Assembly (NCBI RefSeq): GCF_000017265.1
Contig: NC_011144.1
Span: forward strand, 620,001-684,000
Origin: Phenylobacterium zucineum HLK1
Lineage (GTDB): Bacteria > Pseudomonadota > Alphaproteobacteria > Caulobacterales > Caulobacteraceae
Reading direction: 5' to 3'
DNA: 64,000 nucleotides
Shown here: piece after piece, positions 25,727 to 35,978 of the stretch
How the letters are laid out: the number at the start of each line of letters is the position of its first letter
Position numbering within the stretch: the first letter of the stretch is position 1
The notes under the pieces: model-generated
Told to the model about the DNA's origin: nothing
The model's input: only the letters and a program-made list of their open reading frames with translations
The model's database searches: none
Made by a program: the position numbers and the translations under genes

Positions 25727-28700
25727 ATGCGCCACGCCGAAGTGACGCTGGACGACAAATTTCTGCTCACCGAAGGCCGGGTCTTCATCACCGGGGTGCA
25801 GACTCTGCTCCGGGTGGCGATGGACCAGCGCCGGCTGGACCGTGCGGCGGGCCTGAACACGGCCGGATTCATCTCCGGCTATCGCGGCTCGCCCCTGGGC
25901 GGGCTCGACCAGCAGGCGCACCGCGCCGGCAAGCACCTGAAGGCGGCCGAGATCGTCTTCAAGGAGGGGCTGAACGAGGACCTGGCCGCGACGGCCGTCT
26001 GGGGCAGCCAGCAGGCCAACCTGTTCGCGGGCGCGCGCTACGACGGCGTCTTCGGCATGTGGTACGGCAAGGCCCCGGGCGTGGACCGCACGGGCGACGC
26101 CTTCAAGCACGCCAACTTCGCCGGCGTCTGGCCCAAGGGCGGGGTGCTGGCGGTGGCCGGCGACGACCACTCGTGCAAGTCGTCGACCCTGCCGTCGCAG
26201 TCGGAATACGCCTTCCAGGACTTCGAGATGCCGGTGCTCTCGCCGGCCGACGTGCAGGAGGTGCTGGACTACGGTCTGCTGGGCTATGCGCTCAGCCGCT
26301 TCTCGGGCCTGTGGGTGGGGCTGATCGCCCTGGCCGACACCATGGATTCCGGCGCGACGATCGACGTCAGCCTGGACCGTCACCGGTTCGTCACGCCTGA
26401 GAACTTCCGCATGCCCGCGGGCGGGCTCGGCATCCGGCTGAAGGACCAGCCGCTGGACAAGGAGCGACGGCTCCGCACCCAGAAGATCCCCGCCGCGCTG
26501 GCCTTCGCCCGCGCCAACCGGATCGACCGGGTCATGCTGGGCGGCAGCCGCCCGAGGCTCGGCATCGTCTGCCAGGGCCAGGCCTACAAGGACGTCATCG
26601 AAGCCTTCGCCGCCATGGGCATCAGCCCGCAGGAGGCGCAGGCCCTGGGCGTGGCGATCTACAAGGTCGGCATGCCCTGGCCGCTCGAGCCTGTCGGACT
26701 GCGTGGGTTCGCGGCCGGCCTCGAGACCCTGATGGTGGTCGAGCACAAGCGCCCGCTGATCGAGACCCAGGCGCGGGCCGCGCTCTACGACCTGCCGGCG
26801 CACGCGCGCCCGAGGATCATCGGCAAGACCGACGAGAACGGCGGGCCGCTGCTGTCCGAGCTCGTATCCCTGTCGGTGGCCGAGATCGCCCTGGCCATCG
26901 CCGACCGCCTGCCCCCCGGCCCGCACATGGAGCGGGTGCACGACTACCTGTCCCGCGTCTCGGCCGCCTCGATGGCGGCGGTCACGCTCTCGTCGGACCA
27001 GCAGCGCAAGCCGTACTTCTGCTCGGGCTGCCCGCACAACACCTCGACCCGCCTGCCCGAAGGCAGCCGCGCCCTGGCCGGCATCGGCTGCCACTACATG
27101 GCGAGCTTCAACGACCCCAACACCGACCTCACCAGCCACATGGGCGGCGAGGGCCTGACCTGGGTCGGCGCGGCGCCCTTCACCGACGAGAAGCACGTCT
27201 TCGTCAACCTCGGCGACGGCACCTACAACCACTCAGGCTCGCTGGCGGTCCGCGCCTCGGTCGCGGCCGGCTCGAACATCACCTACAAGCTGCTGTTCAA
27301 CGACGCGGTGGCGATGACCGGCGGCCAGCAGGCCGAGAGCGGCTTCACCGTGCCGCAGATCACCCGCCAGCTCGCCGCCGAGGGCGTGAAGAAGATCGTC
27401 GTCGTGGCCGCCGAGCCCGAGCGGTACGACGGGGTCCGCGACCTCGCCCCCGGGGTGGAGGTGAAGCCCCGCGCCGAGCTGATGGCCGTCCAGCGCGAGC
27501 TGCGCGAGACGCCCGGCACGAGCGTGCTGATCTACGACCAGGTCTGCGCCACCGAGAAGCGCCGCCGCCGCAAGCGGGGCAAGATGGCCGCCGCCCCGAT
27601 GCGGGTGATGATCAACCCGCTGGTCTGCGAAGGCTGCGGCGACTGCTCGCGCACCAGCCACTGCGTCTCGGTCGAGCCGCTGAACACCGAGTTCGGCCGC
27701 AAGCGGAAGATCAACCAGTCGACCTGCAACCAGGACTACTCGTGCCTGGACGGCTTCTGCCCCTCGTTCGTCACCCTGGAGGGCGCCGAGAACGCGCACC
27801 GCGAGGCGATGCCGGCGCTGACCGCCGACTCCACGCCGCTGCCGGCCTTCGAGGCCCTGGAGGGCGTGCGGAACATCGTCTTCACCGGCGTCGGCGGCAC
27901 GGGCGTGACGACCGTGGCCTCGATCCTGGCCATGGCCGCCCACGTGGACGGCCGCTCGGCCAGCGTGGTGGACATGACGGGCCTGGCCCAGAAGGGCGGG
28001 GCGGTGTTCAGCCACGTCCGCATCGGGGAGACCGAGGAGACGACGATCGGCGGCCGGGTGCCGGCGGCCAGCGCCAACGTCCTGATCGCCTGCGACCTGC
28101 TGGTGGCGGCGGGCGCCGACGCGCTCAGCCTCTACGCCAAGGACCGGACGGTGGCGGTGGGCAACGCCGACTTCTCGCCGACGGCGGACTTCATCACCGA
28201 CCGCGACGTGCGCTTCGACGCCGACGCCCAGGCCCGCCGGATCGCGGCGGCCGTGAAGAGCTTCGACGCCGCCCCCGCGCAAGCCCTGGCCGAGACCAAC
28301 CTGGGCGATGCGATCTACGCCAACATGATCATGCTGGGCTTCGCCTGGCAGAAGGGCGTGATCCCGGTCTCCAGCCGCGCGCTCTACCGGGCCATCCGCC
28401 TGAACGGGGTGCAGGCCGAGGAGAACCTCCAGGCCTTCGAGCTGGGCCGCAAGGCCGCCCACGACCCGGCCGCCCGCGGACCGCGCGAGGACGACGTGGC
28501 CACCCCCGAGACCCTGCCGCTCGAGGACCTGATCGCCCACCGCGCCGGCGAGCTGACCAAGTACCAGAACGGCGCCTATGCCCAGCGCTACCTGGACCGG
28601 GTGCGCAAGGTGCAGGCGGCGGAGGCCCCCCTGGGCTCCGAGGCCCTGACCCGCCAGGTGGCGATCAGCCTCTACAAGCTGATGGCCTACAAGGACGAGT

Positions 28701-29161
28701 ACGAGGTCGCCCGGCTGCATTCGGACGGCCGCTTCGCCGCCTACAAGGCCCAGAGCTTCAAGGGCGGCAAGGCCAAGGTCTGGCTCGCCCCGCCGCTGCT
28801 GGCGCGCAAGGGGCCGGACGGCAAGCCGAAGAAGATGGCCTTCCCCGGCTGGGTCGCCGACGCCGCGTTCCCGACGCTGGCGAAGCTGAAGGGCCTGCGC
28901 GGCACCCCGCTCGACATCTTCGGCTACACGGCCGAGCGCAAGATGGAGCGCGAGCTGCTCGTCGACTTCGAGATCCAGGTGGACCGTCTGGCCGCCGAGC
29001 TGGACAAGGCGCGCCTGCCGCTCGCGACCAAGATCGCGGCGGTCCCGCAGCAGATCCGCGGCTTCGGCCATGTGAAGGACGCCTCCGTCGGGCCCGCCAA
29101 GGCCGAGGCCAGGCGCCTATGGTCGCAGTGGGAGAAGGCGCCGGCGCCGGTCGCGGCCTAG
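25727..29161 (+). CDS. Indolepyruvate:ferredoxin oxidoreductase, fused alpha-beta chain
   Basis: This large 1144-residue enzyme oxidatively decarboxylates aryl pyruvates from aromatic amino acid transamination to aryl acetyl-CoA. The order is an N-terminal pyrimidine-binding domain, a thiamine diphosphate domain (LGDGTYNHSGSLAVRASVAA, FNDAVAMTGGQ), a cysteine-rich ferredoxin-like segment (VCEGCGDCSRTSHC and CNQDYSCLDGFCPSF), then the gamma/beta domain (FTGVGGTGVTTVASILAMAA) and a C-terminal DUF6537-type region. Fusion of IorA and IorB into one chain is usual in aerobic proteobacteria. It is divergent from the Lrp regulator and overlaps the end of the lipid kinase gene by 4 bases. Confidence 0.94.
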   Translation: MRHAEVTLDDKFLLTEGRVFITGVQTLLRVAMDQRRLDRAAGLNTAGFISGYRGSPLGGLDQQAHRAGKHLKAAEIVFKEGLNEDLAATAVWGSQQANLFAGARYDGVFGMWYGKAPGVDRTGDAFKHANFAGVWPKGGVLAVAGDDHSCKSSTLPSQSEYAFQDFEMPVLSPADVQEVLDYGLLGYALSRFSGLWVGLIALADTMDSGATIDVSLDRHRFVTPENFRMPAGGLGIRLKDQPLDKERRLRTQKIPAALAFARANRIDRVMLGGSRPRLGIVCQGQAYKDVIEAFAAMGISPQEAQALGVAIYKVGMPWPLEPVGLRGFAAGLETLMVVEHKRPLIETQARAALYDLPAHARPRIIGKTDENGGPLLSELVSLSVAEIALAIADRLPPGPHMERVHDYLSRVSAASMAAVTLSSDQQRKPYFCSGCPHNTSTRLPEGSRALAGIGCHYMASFNDPNTDLTSHMGGEGLTWVGAAPFTDEKHVFVNLGDGTYNHSGSLAVRASVAAGSNITYKLLFNDAVAMTGGQQAESGFTVPQITRQLAAEGVKKIVVVAAEPERYDGVRDLAPGVEVKPRAELMAVQRELRETPGTSVLIYDQVCATEKRRRRKRGKMAAAPMRVMINPLVCEGCGDCSRTSHCVSVEPLNTEFGRKRKINQSTCNQDYSCLDGFCPSFVTLEGAENAHREAMPALTADSTPLPAFEALEGVRNIVFTGVGGTGVTTVASILAMAAHVDGRSASVVDMTGLAQKGGAVFSHVRIGETEETTIGGRVPAASANVLIACDLLVAAGADALSLYAKDRTVAVGNADFSPTADFITDRDVRFDADAQARRIAAAVKSFDAAPAQALAETNLGDAIYANMIMLGFAWQKGVIPVSSRALYRAIRLNGVQAEENLQAFELGRKAAHDPAARGPREDDVATPETLPLEDLIAHRAGELTKYQNGAYAQRYLDRVRKVQAAEAPLGSEALTRQVAISLYKLMAYKDEYEVARLHSDGRFAAYKAQSFKGGKAKVWLAPPLLARKGPDGKPKKMAFPGWVADAAFPTLAKLKGLRGTPLDIFGYTAERKMERELLVDFEIQVDRLAAELDKARLPLATKIAAVPQQIRGFGHVKDASVGPAKAEARRLWSQWEKAPAPVAA

Positions 29162-30036
29162 GCGTCGGGGACGAACACCTCGATCGCGCCCGGCAGCTCC
29201 TCCAGCCGGAGCGGGGTCTCCGTGGCGAGGTCGCCGTCGAGGTTGACCGGCATCGGCGAGGGCGTGCGGATCTCGATCGTCCGCGCGCTGGCGGTCCGCA
29301 CCTGCCGCCAGCGCACGTGGCGGCCGCGGCGGAACAGCGGCGCGAGCAGGACCACCTTCCAGAGGCTGCCCGGCTCGAGGCTGTAGAGGACGAGCCGGCC
29401 GCTCTCGATGCTGGCGTCCTCGCGCACGGCCAGGCCGCCGCCGTGGTAGCGGCCGTTGCCGACGGCGATCTGGTAGCTGCGGGTGCGGACGAGCCGGTCG
29501 CCGGCGGCGATGGCGGCCCGGAACGGCCGGGCGCGGAGCAGCACCTTCAGCGCCGCCAGGGCGTAGGAGAGCCGACCGAGGGGCTTGCCGGCGCCCTCCA
29601 GGGTCTGGGCCACCTCGGCGGCGAGGCCGAGGCTGGCGACGTTGAAGAACGGCCGGCCGTTGGCGAGCCCGAGGTCGATCCTACGCGTCTGCCCGGCGGC
29701 GATGACCTCGGCGGCGGCGAGCGGGTCGAGGGGCAGGCCGAGGGTGCGGGCCAGGTCGTTGGCGGTGCCCAGCGGCAGGACGCCCAGCGGCTTGCCGAGC
29801 TCCAGCAGGGCCGGGGCGGCGCCGTTCAGCGTGCCGTCGCCGCCCGCCACCCCGACGAGGTCGGCGCCCTCTCCCTCGGCCTTTCCCTCGGCGGCGATGA
29901 TGCGGCAGGCCTCCTCGCCCGAGCCGCAGGGGCGGTCGACGAGCTCGATGCCGGCGTCGGCCAGCCGCGCGCGCACCGCGGCGACCCAGTCGTCCGGCTT
30001 GGATCGGTTGCGGATGAGAAGGCCGCGCCGCGCCAT
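29158..30036 (-). CDS. Diacylglycerol kinase family lipid kinase
   Basis: This 292-residue soluble protein of the DAGK/YegS/sphingosine kinase family has the nucleotide-binding motif VAGGDGTLNGAAPALLE and the following PLGTANDLARTLGLP block. The C-terminal half is the beta-sandwich typical of the family. It phosphorylates a lipid or polyol hydroxyl using ATP, but the substrate is not readable. It converges with the oxidoreductase gene. The gene upstream on the same strand (serine hydrolase) runs in tandem 31 bases away. Confidence 0.9.
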   Translation of the reverse strand: MARRGLLIRNRSKPDDWVAAVRARLADAGIELVDRPCGSGEEACRIIAAEGKAEGEGADLVGVAGGDGTLNGAAPALLELGKPLGVLPLGTANDLARTLGLPLDPLAAAEVIAAGQTRRIDLGLANGRPFFNVASLGLAAEVAQTLEGAGKPLGRLSYALAALKVLLRARPFRAAIAAGDRLVRTRSYQIAVGNGRYHGGGLAVREDASIESGRLVLYSLEPGSLWKVVLLAPLFRRGRHVRWRQVRTASARTIEIRTPSPMPVNLDGDLATETPLRLEELPGAIEVFVPDA

Positions 30037-30067
30037 GGGAGCCTCAACGGCTAAGGCGCGGGAAGGC

Positions 30068-31237
30068 TCACTCCGTCGTCGCCGCCGCGCGGATGGCGTC
30101 GATGAAGGCCGTGCGGGCCATGGAGTAGTCGCGGTTGGTGGCGTGCGGCCAGGCCGAGTTGATGACGATCACCAGGCCCTCGTCGCGGAAGGTGGTGATC
30201 GACTGGCCGAAGATGCCGCGGGCCTCGTAGGCGCCGCTGACCGGCATCCACCAGAAGTAGCCGTAGCCGCGCTCGGGGGCGCCTTCCTTGATCTGGGGCG
30301 AGGTGGCCTGGGCCAGGAATTCGGGCGGGACGACCTGCTCGCCGCCGGCCTTGCCGCCCTCCAGCAGGAAGAGGCCGAGGCGGCCGTAGTCGCGCAGCGT
30401 GATCGAGATGCAGCAGCCGCCGCGCTCGTGGCCGGCGAGGTCGGTGACCCAGATCCCGTCGCGCTCCATGCCGAACGGCTTCCAGATCTTCTCGGAGGCG
30501 TACTCGGACAGGCTCTTGCCGACCGCGTTCGAGACCAGCACGCCGACGAGGTCGGTCTCGCCGGTGTTGTAGGTGAACTTCGTGCCCGGCGCGTTGGCCC
30601 GGGGCAGCTTGCGCATGTAGCTGACCAGCGGATTGACGCCCGGCTCGAGGATCGCCGCGCCCGCCCGGGCGACGTCGGAGTTCGGGTCGGTGTAGTCCTC
30701 GTTCCACTTCACGCCCGAGCTCATCATCAGGAGCTGGCGGATGTTGACGCCCTCGTAGCCCGAGCCCTTCAGCTCGGGGATGTAGTCGGTGACCGGGCTC
30801 TCAAGGCTCTCGATCCTGCCGTCCTGGATGGCGGCGCCGACGAGGGTGGAGGTCAGCGACTTGGCCACCGAGAAGCTGGTCCAGCGGTCCTCGGGCCGGC
30901 GGCCCAGGCCGTAGCGCTCGAGCAGCACCTTGCCATCCTTCAGCACCAGCAGGCCCGAGACGTCGTAGGCGGCCATGTAGTCGTCGACGCTGAGCGTCCT
31001 GCCGCCGATGGAGACGGTGGGGGCGATGGCGCGCCCGGCGGGCGGCAGGTCGCGGATCTTGCCGCCGGCCTTGAAGGCGTTGACCCGGTAGACGGTCTCG
31101 ATGGCGGGGTACCACGCCTTCTGCTGCTCGGGGCTCCAGACGAGGATGCTGGGCGTGTCGGGCTTGATCGCCTGCTGGGCGAGCGCCGGCGTGGCGAAGA
31201 GGACGGCCGCGGCGGCGGCGGTCAGGACATGGCGCAT
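30068..31237 (-). CDS. Secreted serine hydrolase (class C beta-lactamase fold)
   Basis: This 389-residue protein starts at the ATG at 31237, with GGGGGAG 7 bases upstream, giving the signal peptide MRHVLTAAAAAVLFATPALA. The catalytic S-x-x-K is in TSFSVAKSLTSTLVG. A YNTGETD block occupies the place of the Tyr motif, and the C-terminal half has FGQSITTFRDEGLVIVIN. The family (PF00144) includes esterases, NylB-like amidases and penicillin-binding protein relatives, and the substrate is unknown. It acts in the periplasm. Confidence 0.9.
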   Translation of the reverse strand: MRHVLTAAAAAVLFATPALAQQAIKPDTPSILVWSPEQQKAWYPAIETVYRVNAFKAGGKIRDLPPAGRAIAPTVSIGGRTLSVDDYMAAYDVSGLLVLKDGKVLLERYGLGRRPEDRWTSFSVAKSLTSTLVGAAIQDGRIESLESPVTDYIPELKGSGYEGVNIRQLLMMSSGVKWNEDYTDPNSDVARAGAAILEPGVNPLVSYMRKLPRANAPGTKFTYNTGETDLVGVLVSNAVGKSLSEYASEKIWKPFGMERDGIWVTDLAGHERGGCCISITLRDYGRLGLFLLEGGKAGGEQVVPPEFLAQATSPQIKEGAPERGYGYFWWMPVSGAYEARGIFGQSITTFRDEGLVIVINSAWPHATNRDYSMARTAFIDAIRAAATTE

Positions 31238-31329
31238 CGGAAGCTCCCCCGGAAAGCTGCACTTTCCGAGGAAGGTAGAGCTTTCCCCAAGGGCGGGGGA
31301 AGCGGAAAGGGCGGGCGCGCCGCCGGCCG

Positions 31330-31362
31330 AAAAAAGAGGAGCCCCCGCGCCGCGGAGGCTCC
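31330..31362 (-). terminator. Intrinsic terminator after the TTC38-like gene
   Basis: On the minus strand GGAGCCTCCG-CGGCG-CGGGGGCTCC is followed by TCTTTTTT. It lies about 80 bases past the stop of the gene at 31445 and before the serine hydrolase start, so the two minus-strand genes are separate units. Confidence 0.82.
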
Positions 31363-31444
31363 AGTTGGATGTGGTCCCCCCCGGAACCACCTCGGGAAGA
31401 AGATGACGGGCGGCGAACTCGGGGCGGGCCGCCGCCCGTCGCCG

Positions 31445-32746
31445 TCACGCGGCCAGGCGCCGCGCGGCGGTGTCGGCGAGCGGCCGGGCGGCGGCGCGTT
31501 CCGCCAGCAGGGCCGCCTTCAGGCTGTGTTCGCCGCTACGCCCGGCGGCCTCGATCAGCGTCAGGTCGATGACGTCGCGCTGGGCGTGGCTGCCGCCGAA
31601 GCGGGCCGACTTGTTGCGGACGCCGCGCATCAGCTCGACCGATCGGGCGTAGTCGCCATGGCCGAAGGCGTGGATCGCCTGGGTGAGCGGCAGGCCCACC
31701 TCGCGGGCGAAGTAGCCGTTGTCGCCCGGCCCCTCGGCGGCGGCCTTCTGGGCGTCCAGCAGGGCCTGGGCGTCCGCCTGCCGGCCCGTGGCCACGTAGG
31801 CCATCATGGCGTGGGCGTCGACGAAAGCCGAGCGCCCGGAGGGCTCACCCGCGAAGGTGTCGGCCAGGACGCTCCAGCGGCCGCCCACGTCGATGCCGCG
31901 CAGGTTCAGGCGCCACAGCATGGCGGCGGCGTCCACCAGGTCGAAGCCGCGGGCCGAGGGCTCGCCGAAGATCGGGCCGTCGTAGAGCTTCAGCACCTCG
32001 TCCACCTCGCCCAGGCCCAGGTGGAAGAGGGCGGTGTGCCACCAGTTGTGGACCCCCAGCAGGGCCTCCGGCTGCCAGGCGGTGTTCTCGCGCAGCATCC
32101 AGGCCAGACCGTCGCGGCGGCGGTCCTGCATCTCCAGCACGTGGGCGACGGCGTGCTGGGCCCAGTTGTTGCGCGGCTCCAGCTCGACGGCGCGGCGGCC
32201 GACCGCCTCGGCGCGGTCGTAGAGGCCGGTCTCCTCCAGGCCGAAGGCGAAGAGGCCCAGGACGGCCGAGCAGTCGGGCATGTCCTCGCTCCAGTGCGGG
32301 ACGACCCGGCCGATGCGGTCGCGCAGCATGCGGGAATCGCCCAGCAGGAAGTCGAAGAGCTGGCCGGCGTGCAGGGCCAGCGCATCGTGCGGATGGGCGA
32401 TGCTGACGTCCTCCAGGATGCGCGCGGCGCTGCGGATCTCGCCGGCCAGCAGGCTGCCGAGGGCGGCCAGGTGGCCGAGCTCGCGGGTGTTGGCGTTGAA
32501 GTCCTTGGCGGCCTCGAAGGCCTGCACGCCCTGCATGGCCACCTCGGCCGGCTCCCCGATCAGGGTCAGGTACGCCTTCAGCACGTGGGCCATGGTGAAG
32601 CGCGGGCTGTCGGCGATGGCCTCCTCCAGGGGAGTCATCGGATCGCCCGAATAACAGTGGTAGGCGTGCAACGCCTGCTGGAATTTTTCTGCCGCGGCGG
32701 CGCTCGCGCCTGACAATTCCATTCCGTAGGGGTCTTTGACGGCCAT
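31445..32746 (-). CDS. TTC38-like tetratricopeptide repeat protein
   Basis: This 433-residue all-helical protein has TPR-like pairs throughout (FQQALHAYHCYSGDPMTPLEEA, HDALALHAGQLFDFLLGDSR, NNWAQHAVAHVLEMQDRRRDG, VHNWWHTALFHLGLGE). The overall pattern matches the TTC38 family, which occurs in bacteria and animals and has no settled function. The conserved HxxxHxLE-like and HNWWH histidines suggest a bound ligand or metal, which is an inference. A terminator follows. It is divergent from a TetR regulator gene, which might control it. Confidence 0.85.
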   Translation of the reverse strand: MAVKDPYGMELSGASAAAAEKFQQALHAYHCYSGDPMTPLEEAIADSPRFTMAHVLKAYLTLIGEPAEVAMQGVQAFEAAKDFNANTRELGHLAALGSLLAGEIRSAARILEDVSIAHPHDALALHAGQLFDFLLGDSRMLRDRIGRVVPHWSEDMPDCSAVLGLFAFGLEETGLYDRAEAVGRRAVELEPRNNWAQHAVAHVLEMQDRRRDGLAWMLRENTAWQPEALLGVHNWWHTALFHLGLGEVDEVLKLYDGPIFGEPSARGFDLVDAAAMLWRLNLRGIDVGGRWSVLADTFAGEPSGRSAFVDAHAMMAYVATGRQADAQALLDAQKAAAEGPGDNGYFAREVGLPLTQAIHAFGHGDYARSVELMRGVRNKSARFGGSHAQRDVIDLTLIEAAGRSGEHSLKAALLAERAAARPLADTAARRLAA

Positions 32747-32868
32747 CGCTTTTCTCCTCGACTTGGGGCGGGGAGGGGTAAGCCGTTCCAGCCTGTCTCT
32801 CTAGCGCAAGCGCGGTCGGTTCGCGCCGTTCGCCGATTCCCGTTATCTTTGAGGCTGCTGGGCGGAAG

Positions 32869-33555
32869 ATGACCGCGGGAGCGTTCGCCATGGCCGGCGT
32901 GACAAGCATAAAAACTGTACCGAAGGTGCAGTCGCAACCCCGCACCAAGGGCGCGCGGACCCGCGAGAGGCTGCTCGACCTGGCCCAGGACGCGGTCATC
33001 CGGAAGGGGTTCGGGGCCACCTCGATCGAGGAGCTGGTGGAGGCCGCCGGCATCACCAAGAGCGGCTTCTTCTACCACTTCAAGGACAAGACCGACCTCG
33101 GCCGCCAGATGGTCGAGCGCTACGCCGGGCACAACAAGCGCTTCCTGGCCGAGATGGAGGCGCGGGCGCGCGAGCTGTCGGACGATCCGCTGCACAGCTT
33201 CCTGATCTTCCTGAAATTCTATGCGGAATCGATGGAGGGGGCGGCCGCCAGCCATCCCGGCTGCATGGTGGCGACGGTAACCTTCCAGGACCTGATCTGG
33301 GACGGCGAGACGCGCCGGATGACGGTCGACGGGGTGAAGGACTGGCGCGGGCGGTTCCTGGCCTGGCTGGAGGAGATCGCGGCGGCCTATCCGCCGCCGA
33401 TCCGGCGCATCGACCTCGTCGACCTCGCCGACAGCCTGCTGGCGATCACCTACGGCGGCATGACCCTGGCCAAGGCCCTGGAGGACAAGAGCGCCATCGC
33501 CCGCCAGACCCTGATGTACCGCGAGACGGTGCGGCTCTACTTCCTGGGGACGTGA
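32869..33555 (+). CDS. TetR/AcrR family transcriptional regulator
   Basis: This 228-residue regulator has an N-terminal HTH (RTRERLLDLAQDAVIRKGFG, SIEELVEAAGITKSGFFYHF, KDKTDLGRQM) and a C-terminal ligand domain with one conserved Cys in SHPGCMVATVTFQD. That last block is typical of TetR proteins with a TetR_C_16-like domain. An ATG at 32890 with GGGAG upstream is an alternative start. It is divergent from the TTC38-like gene and 38 bases upstream of an FAD oxidase gene on the same strand, so either could be its target. Confidence 0.9.
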   Translation: MTAGAFAMAGVTSIKTVPKVQSQPRTKGARTRERLLDLAQDAVIRKGFGATSIEELVEAAGITKSGFFYHFKDKTDLGRQMVERYAGHNKRFLAEMEARARELSDDPLHSFLIFLKFYAESMEGAAASHPGCMVATVTFQDLIWDGETRRMTVDGVKDWRGRFLAWLEEIAAAYPPPIRRIDLVDLADSLLAITYGGMTLAKALEDKSAIARQTLMYRETVRLYFLGT

Positions 33556-33593
33556 CGGTTTCCAACGGCTGCGCCGCGCGTTAGGCCAGCCGT

Positions 33594-34733
33594 ATGGCCG
33601 AGTTCGATTTCGATGCGGTGGTCGTGGGCGCGGGCGCCGTGGGGCTGGCGTGCGGCTACGCGCTGGCCCGGCGGGGCCTGACGGCGGCGGTGCTGGAGCA
33701 GGACGCGGCCATCGGCCAGGGCGTCTCCTCGCGCAACTCCGAGGTGATCCACGGCGGGCTCTACTATCCGACGGGGTCGCTGAAGGCGCGGCTGTGCGTG
33801 GCCGGCCGGCGGATGCTGTACGCCTTCCTCGACGCCCACCACGTGGCCTACGACCGCTGCGGCAAGCTGGTGGTGGCCACCGCGCCCGAGGAGGTGGAGC
33901 GGCTGGACGCCATCCTCGAGCAGGCGCGGACCAACGAGGTGGAGGGGATGGCGCGGCTCTCGAAGGCCGAGGCCCTGGCCCTGGAGCCCGAACTGGCCTG
34001 CGAGGCGGCGCTTCTGTCGCCGGAAAGCGGGGTGTTCGACAGCCACGGCTACATGCTGGCCCTGCAGGGCGAGATCGAGGCGGCCGGCGGAGCGGTGGCG
34101 CTCTCGACGCCGTTCGAGGCGGCGAGGCCCCTCGAGGGCGGCGGCTTCGAGGTGCGGGCCGGCGGCGCCGAGCCGACCAGGCTGACCTGTCGATACCTGG
34201 TGACCGCGCCGGGGCTCTCGGCCCAGGGCGTGGCGGCGCACATCGAGGGCTTTCCCGCCGAGGTGATCCCCGAGGCGCACTTCGGCAAGGGCATGTACTT
34301 CCGGCTGCAGGGCAAGGCGCCGTTCGCCCGCCTGATCTATCCGCCGCCGATCCCCGGCGCGCTCGGCACCCACTACCGGCGGGACCTGGGCGGCCAGGCG
34401 GTGTTCGGGCCGGACCTGACGTTCGTGGACGCGCCGGACTACACGGTGGACCCCGCGGCGGCCGAGGGCTTCTACCGCTACATCCGCAAGTTCTGGCCGG
34501 CCCTGCCCGACGGGGCGCTGAGCCCCGACTACGCCGGCGTGCGGCCCAAGCTGCACGGCCCCGGCGAGCCGCAACCGGACTTCCGCATCGACGGGCAGGA
34601 CGTCCACGGCCTTCCGGGGCTGGTGACCCTGTTCGGCATCGAGAGCCCGGGCCTGACCTCCTCGCTGGCGATCGGCGAGGAGGCCGCGGCGAGGCTGGGG
34701 CTCTCGGCCGCCCCCTCCGGCTCTACCGCTTAG
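33594..34733 (+). CDS. FAD-dependent oxidoreductase, L-2-hydroxyglutarate oxidase-like
   Basis: This 379-residue flavoprotein of the DAO family has the N-terminal dinucleotide motif [17 protein letters not shown] and the block [21 protein letters not shown], which is characteristic of L-2-hydroxyglutarate oxidase (LhgO) and close relatives. The C-terminal block [18 protein letters not shown] also matches. It likely oxidises a 2-hydroxy acid and passes electrons to quinone or oxygen. The substrate assignment is by family resemblance. It overlaps the end of the convergent sugar dehydrogenase gene by 11 bases. Confidence 0.88.
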   Translation: MAEFDFDAVVVGAGAVGLACGYALARRGLTAAVLEQDAAIGQGVSSRNSEVIHGGLYYPTGSLKARLCVAGRRMLYAFLDAHHVAYDRCGKLVVATAPEEVERLDAILEQARTNEVEGMARLSKAEALALEPELACEAALLSPESGVFDSHGYMLALQGEIEAAGGAVALSTPFEAARPLEGGGFEVRAGGAEPTRLTCRYLVTAPGLSAQGVAAHIEGFPAEVIPEAHFGKGMYFRLQGKAPFARLIYPPPIPGALGTHYRRDLGGQAVFGPDLTFVDAPDYTVDPAAAEGFYRYIRKFWPALPDGALSPDYAGVRPKLHGPGEPQPDFRIDGQDVHGLPGLVTLFGIESPGLTSSLAIGEEAAARLGLSAAPSGSTA

Positions 34734-35967
34734 GCGTGACCTTCAGGACCCGGCCGTCCTCGTTGTCGGTGGCGACGTAGAGGGCGCCGTCGGGGCCGAC
34801 GACGACGTCGCGGAGGCGCTCGCCCACCTCGGTCAGCAGGCGCTCCTCGCCGACCACGCGGTCGCCGTCGAGGGTGAGGCGGGCCAGGTACTTGGGCCCG
34901 AGGCCGCCGACGAACAGGCTGCCCTTCCAGGCCGGCGCGGCGTCGTGGGTGTAGAAGGCCATGCCCGAGGGGGCGATCACCGGATCCCAGTAGTAGATCG
35001 GCTGCTCGATCCCCTCCTTGCGGGTGATCCCGCCGGTGATGGCCCCGCCGCCGTACTCGATGCCGTAGGCCACGTCGGGCCAGCCGTAGTTCTTGCCGGG
35101 GCGGACGATGTTCAACTCGTCGCCGCCGCGGGTGCCGTGCTCGACCTCCCACAGCTCGCCGGTCTGCGGGTGGAGGGCGGCGGCCTGGATGTTGCGGTGG
35201 CCCGAGGAGTAGATCTCGGGCCGCACGCCCTCGCGGCCGACGAAGGGATTGTCCTTCGGGACCGAGCCGTCGGCGTTGATCCGCACGACCTTGCCGATGG
35301 TGGTGTCGAGGCGCTGGGCGTTCGGGCGGCTCTCGTTGATCTGCCGGTCGCCGGTGGTGACGTAGAGCGTCCCGTCGCGGGCGAACACCAGGCGCGAGCC
35401 GAAGTGGCCGCGCGAGGCGATGGACGGGGTCTGCCGCCAGATCACCTCGGTCCCTTCGAGGCGGGGCGGCTGGCCGGCGGCGGTCACGAGCCGGCCGCGG
35501 GCGACGGCGGTGTTGTTGCGGCCGTCGGCCTGGCGCTCGGAGAAGGCCATGTAGACGAGGCCGTTGCGGGCGAAGTCCGGATCGACGGCCAGGCCCAGGA
35601 GGCCCCCCTGGCCGTTCGCGTCCACCTGCGGGACCCCCGCCAGCGGATCGGACAGCCGCCCGTCGGCGAACAGGCGCAGGCGGCCCGCCTTCTCGCTGAC
35701 CAGCAGGGCGCCGTCCGGCAGGAAGGCGAGGCCCCAGGGCTTCTGCAGGCCGGTGACGTAGTCGCTGACCTCGTAGGCGACATTGGCCTTCACCTCGGGC
35801 GCGCGGGTCTGGCCGGCGAAGGCCGGCTGCTGGTCCGGCGCGTTGGCGGCCTTGGTCTCGACGGGCGCGTCGCCGCCGGCCTTCGTCGCCGGCTGGGCCT
35901 GGCCGTCGGCGCCGCCGCACGCGGCCAGCAGGGCGGCCGCGGCCGCGGCCATCATCAGCGTCTTCAT
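34723..35967 (-). CDS. PQQ-dependent sugar dehydrogenase-like lipoprotein
   Basis: This 414-residue beta-propeller of the glucose/sorbosone dehydrogenase family (Asd/YliI type) starts at the ATG at 35967, with GAGGAGG about 7 bases upstream. That start gives a lipoprotein signal [19 protein letters not shown] with the lipobox LAAC. The core starts [20 protein letters not shown] and has the catalytic His segment [19 protein letters not shown] and [20 protein letters not shown]. It oxidises an aldose or soluble sugar in the periplasm, with PQQ supplied from elsewhere. It follows asnB by 11 bases, and the functional link is unclear. Confidence 0.9.
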   Translation of the reverse strand: MKTLMMAAAAAALLAACGGADGQAQPATKAGGDAPVETKAANAPDQQPAFAGQTRAPEVKANVAYEVSDYVTGLQKPWGLAFLPDGALLVSEKAGRLRLFADGRLSDPLAGVPQVDANGQGGLLGLAVDPDFARNGLVYMAFSERQADGRNNTAVARGRLVTAAGQPPRLEGTEVIWRQTPSIASRGHFGSRLVFARDGTLYVTTGDRQINESRPNAQRLDTTIGKVVRINADGSVPKDNPFVGREGVRPEIYSSGHRNIQAAALHPQTGELWEVEHGTRGGDELNIVRPGKNYGWPDVAYGIEYGGGAITGGITRKEGIEQPIYYWDPVIAPSGMAFYTHDAAPAWKGSLFVGGLGPKYLARLTLDGDRVVGEERLLTEVGERLRDVVVGPDGALYVATDNEDGRVLKVTPKR

Positions 35968-35978
35968 CCGGTCCCTCC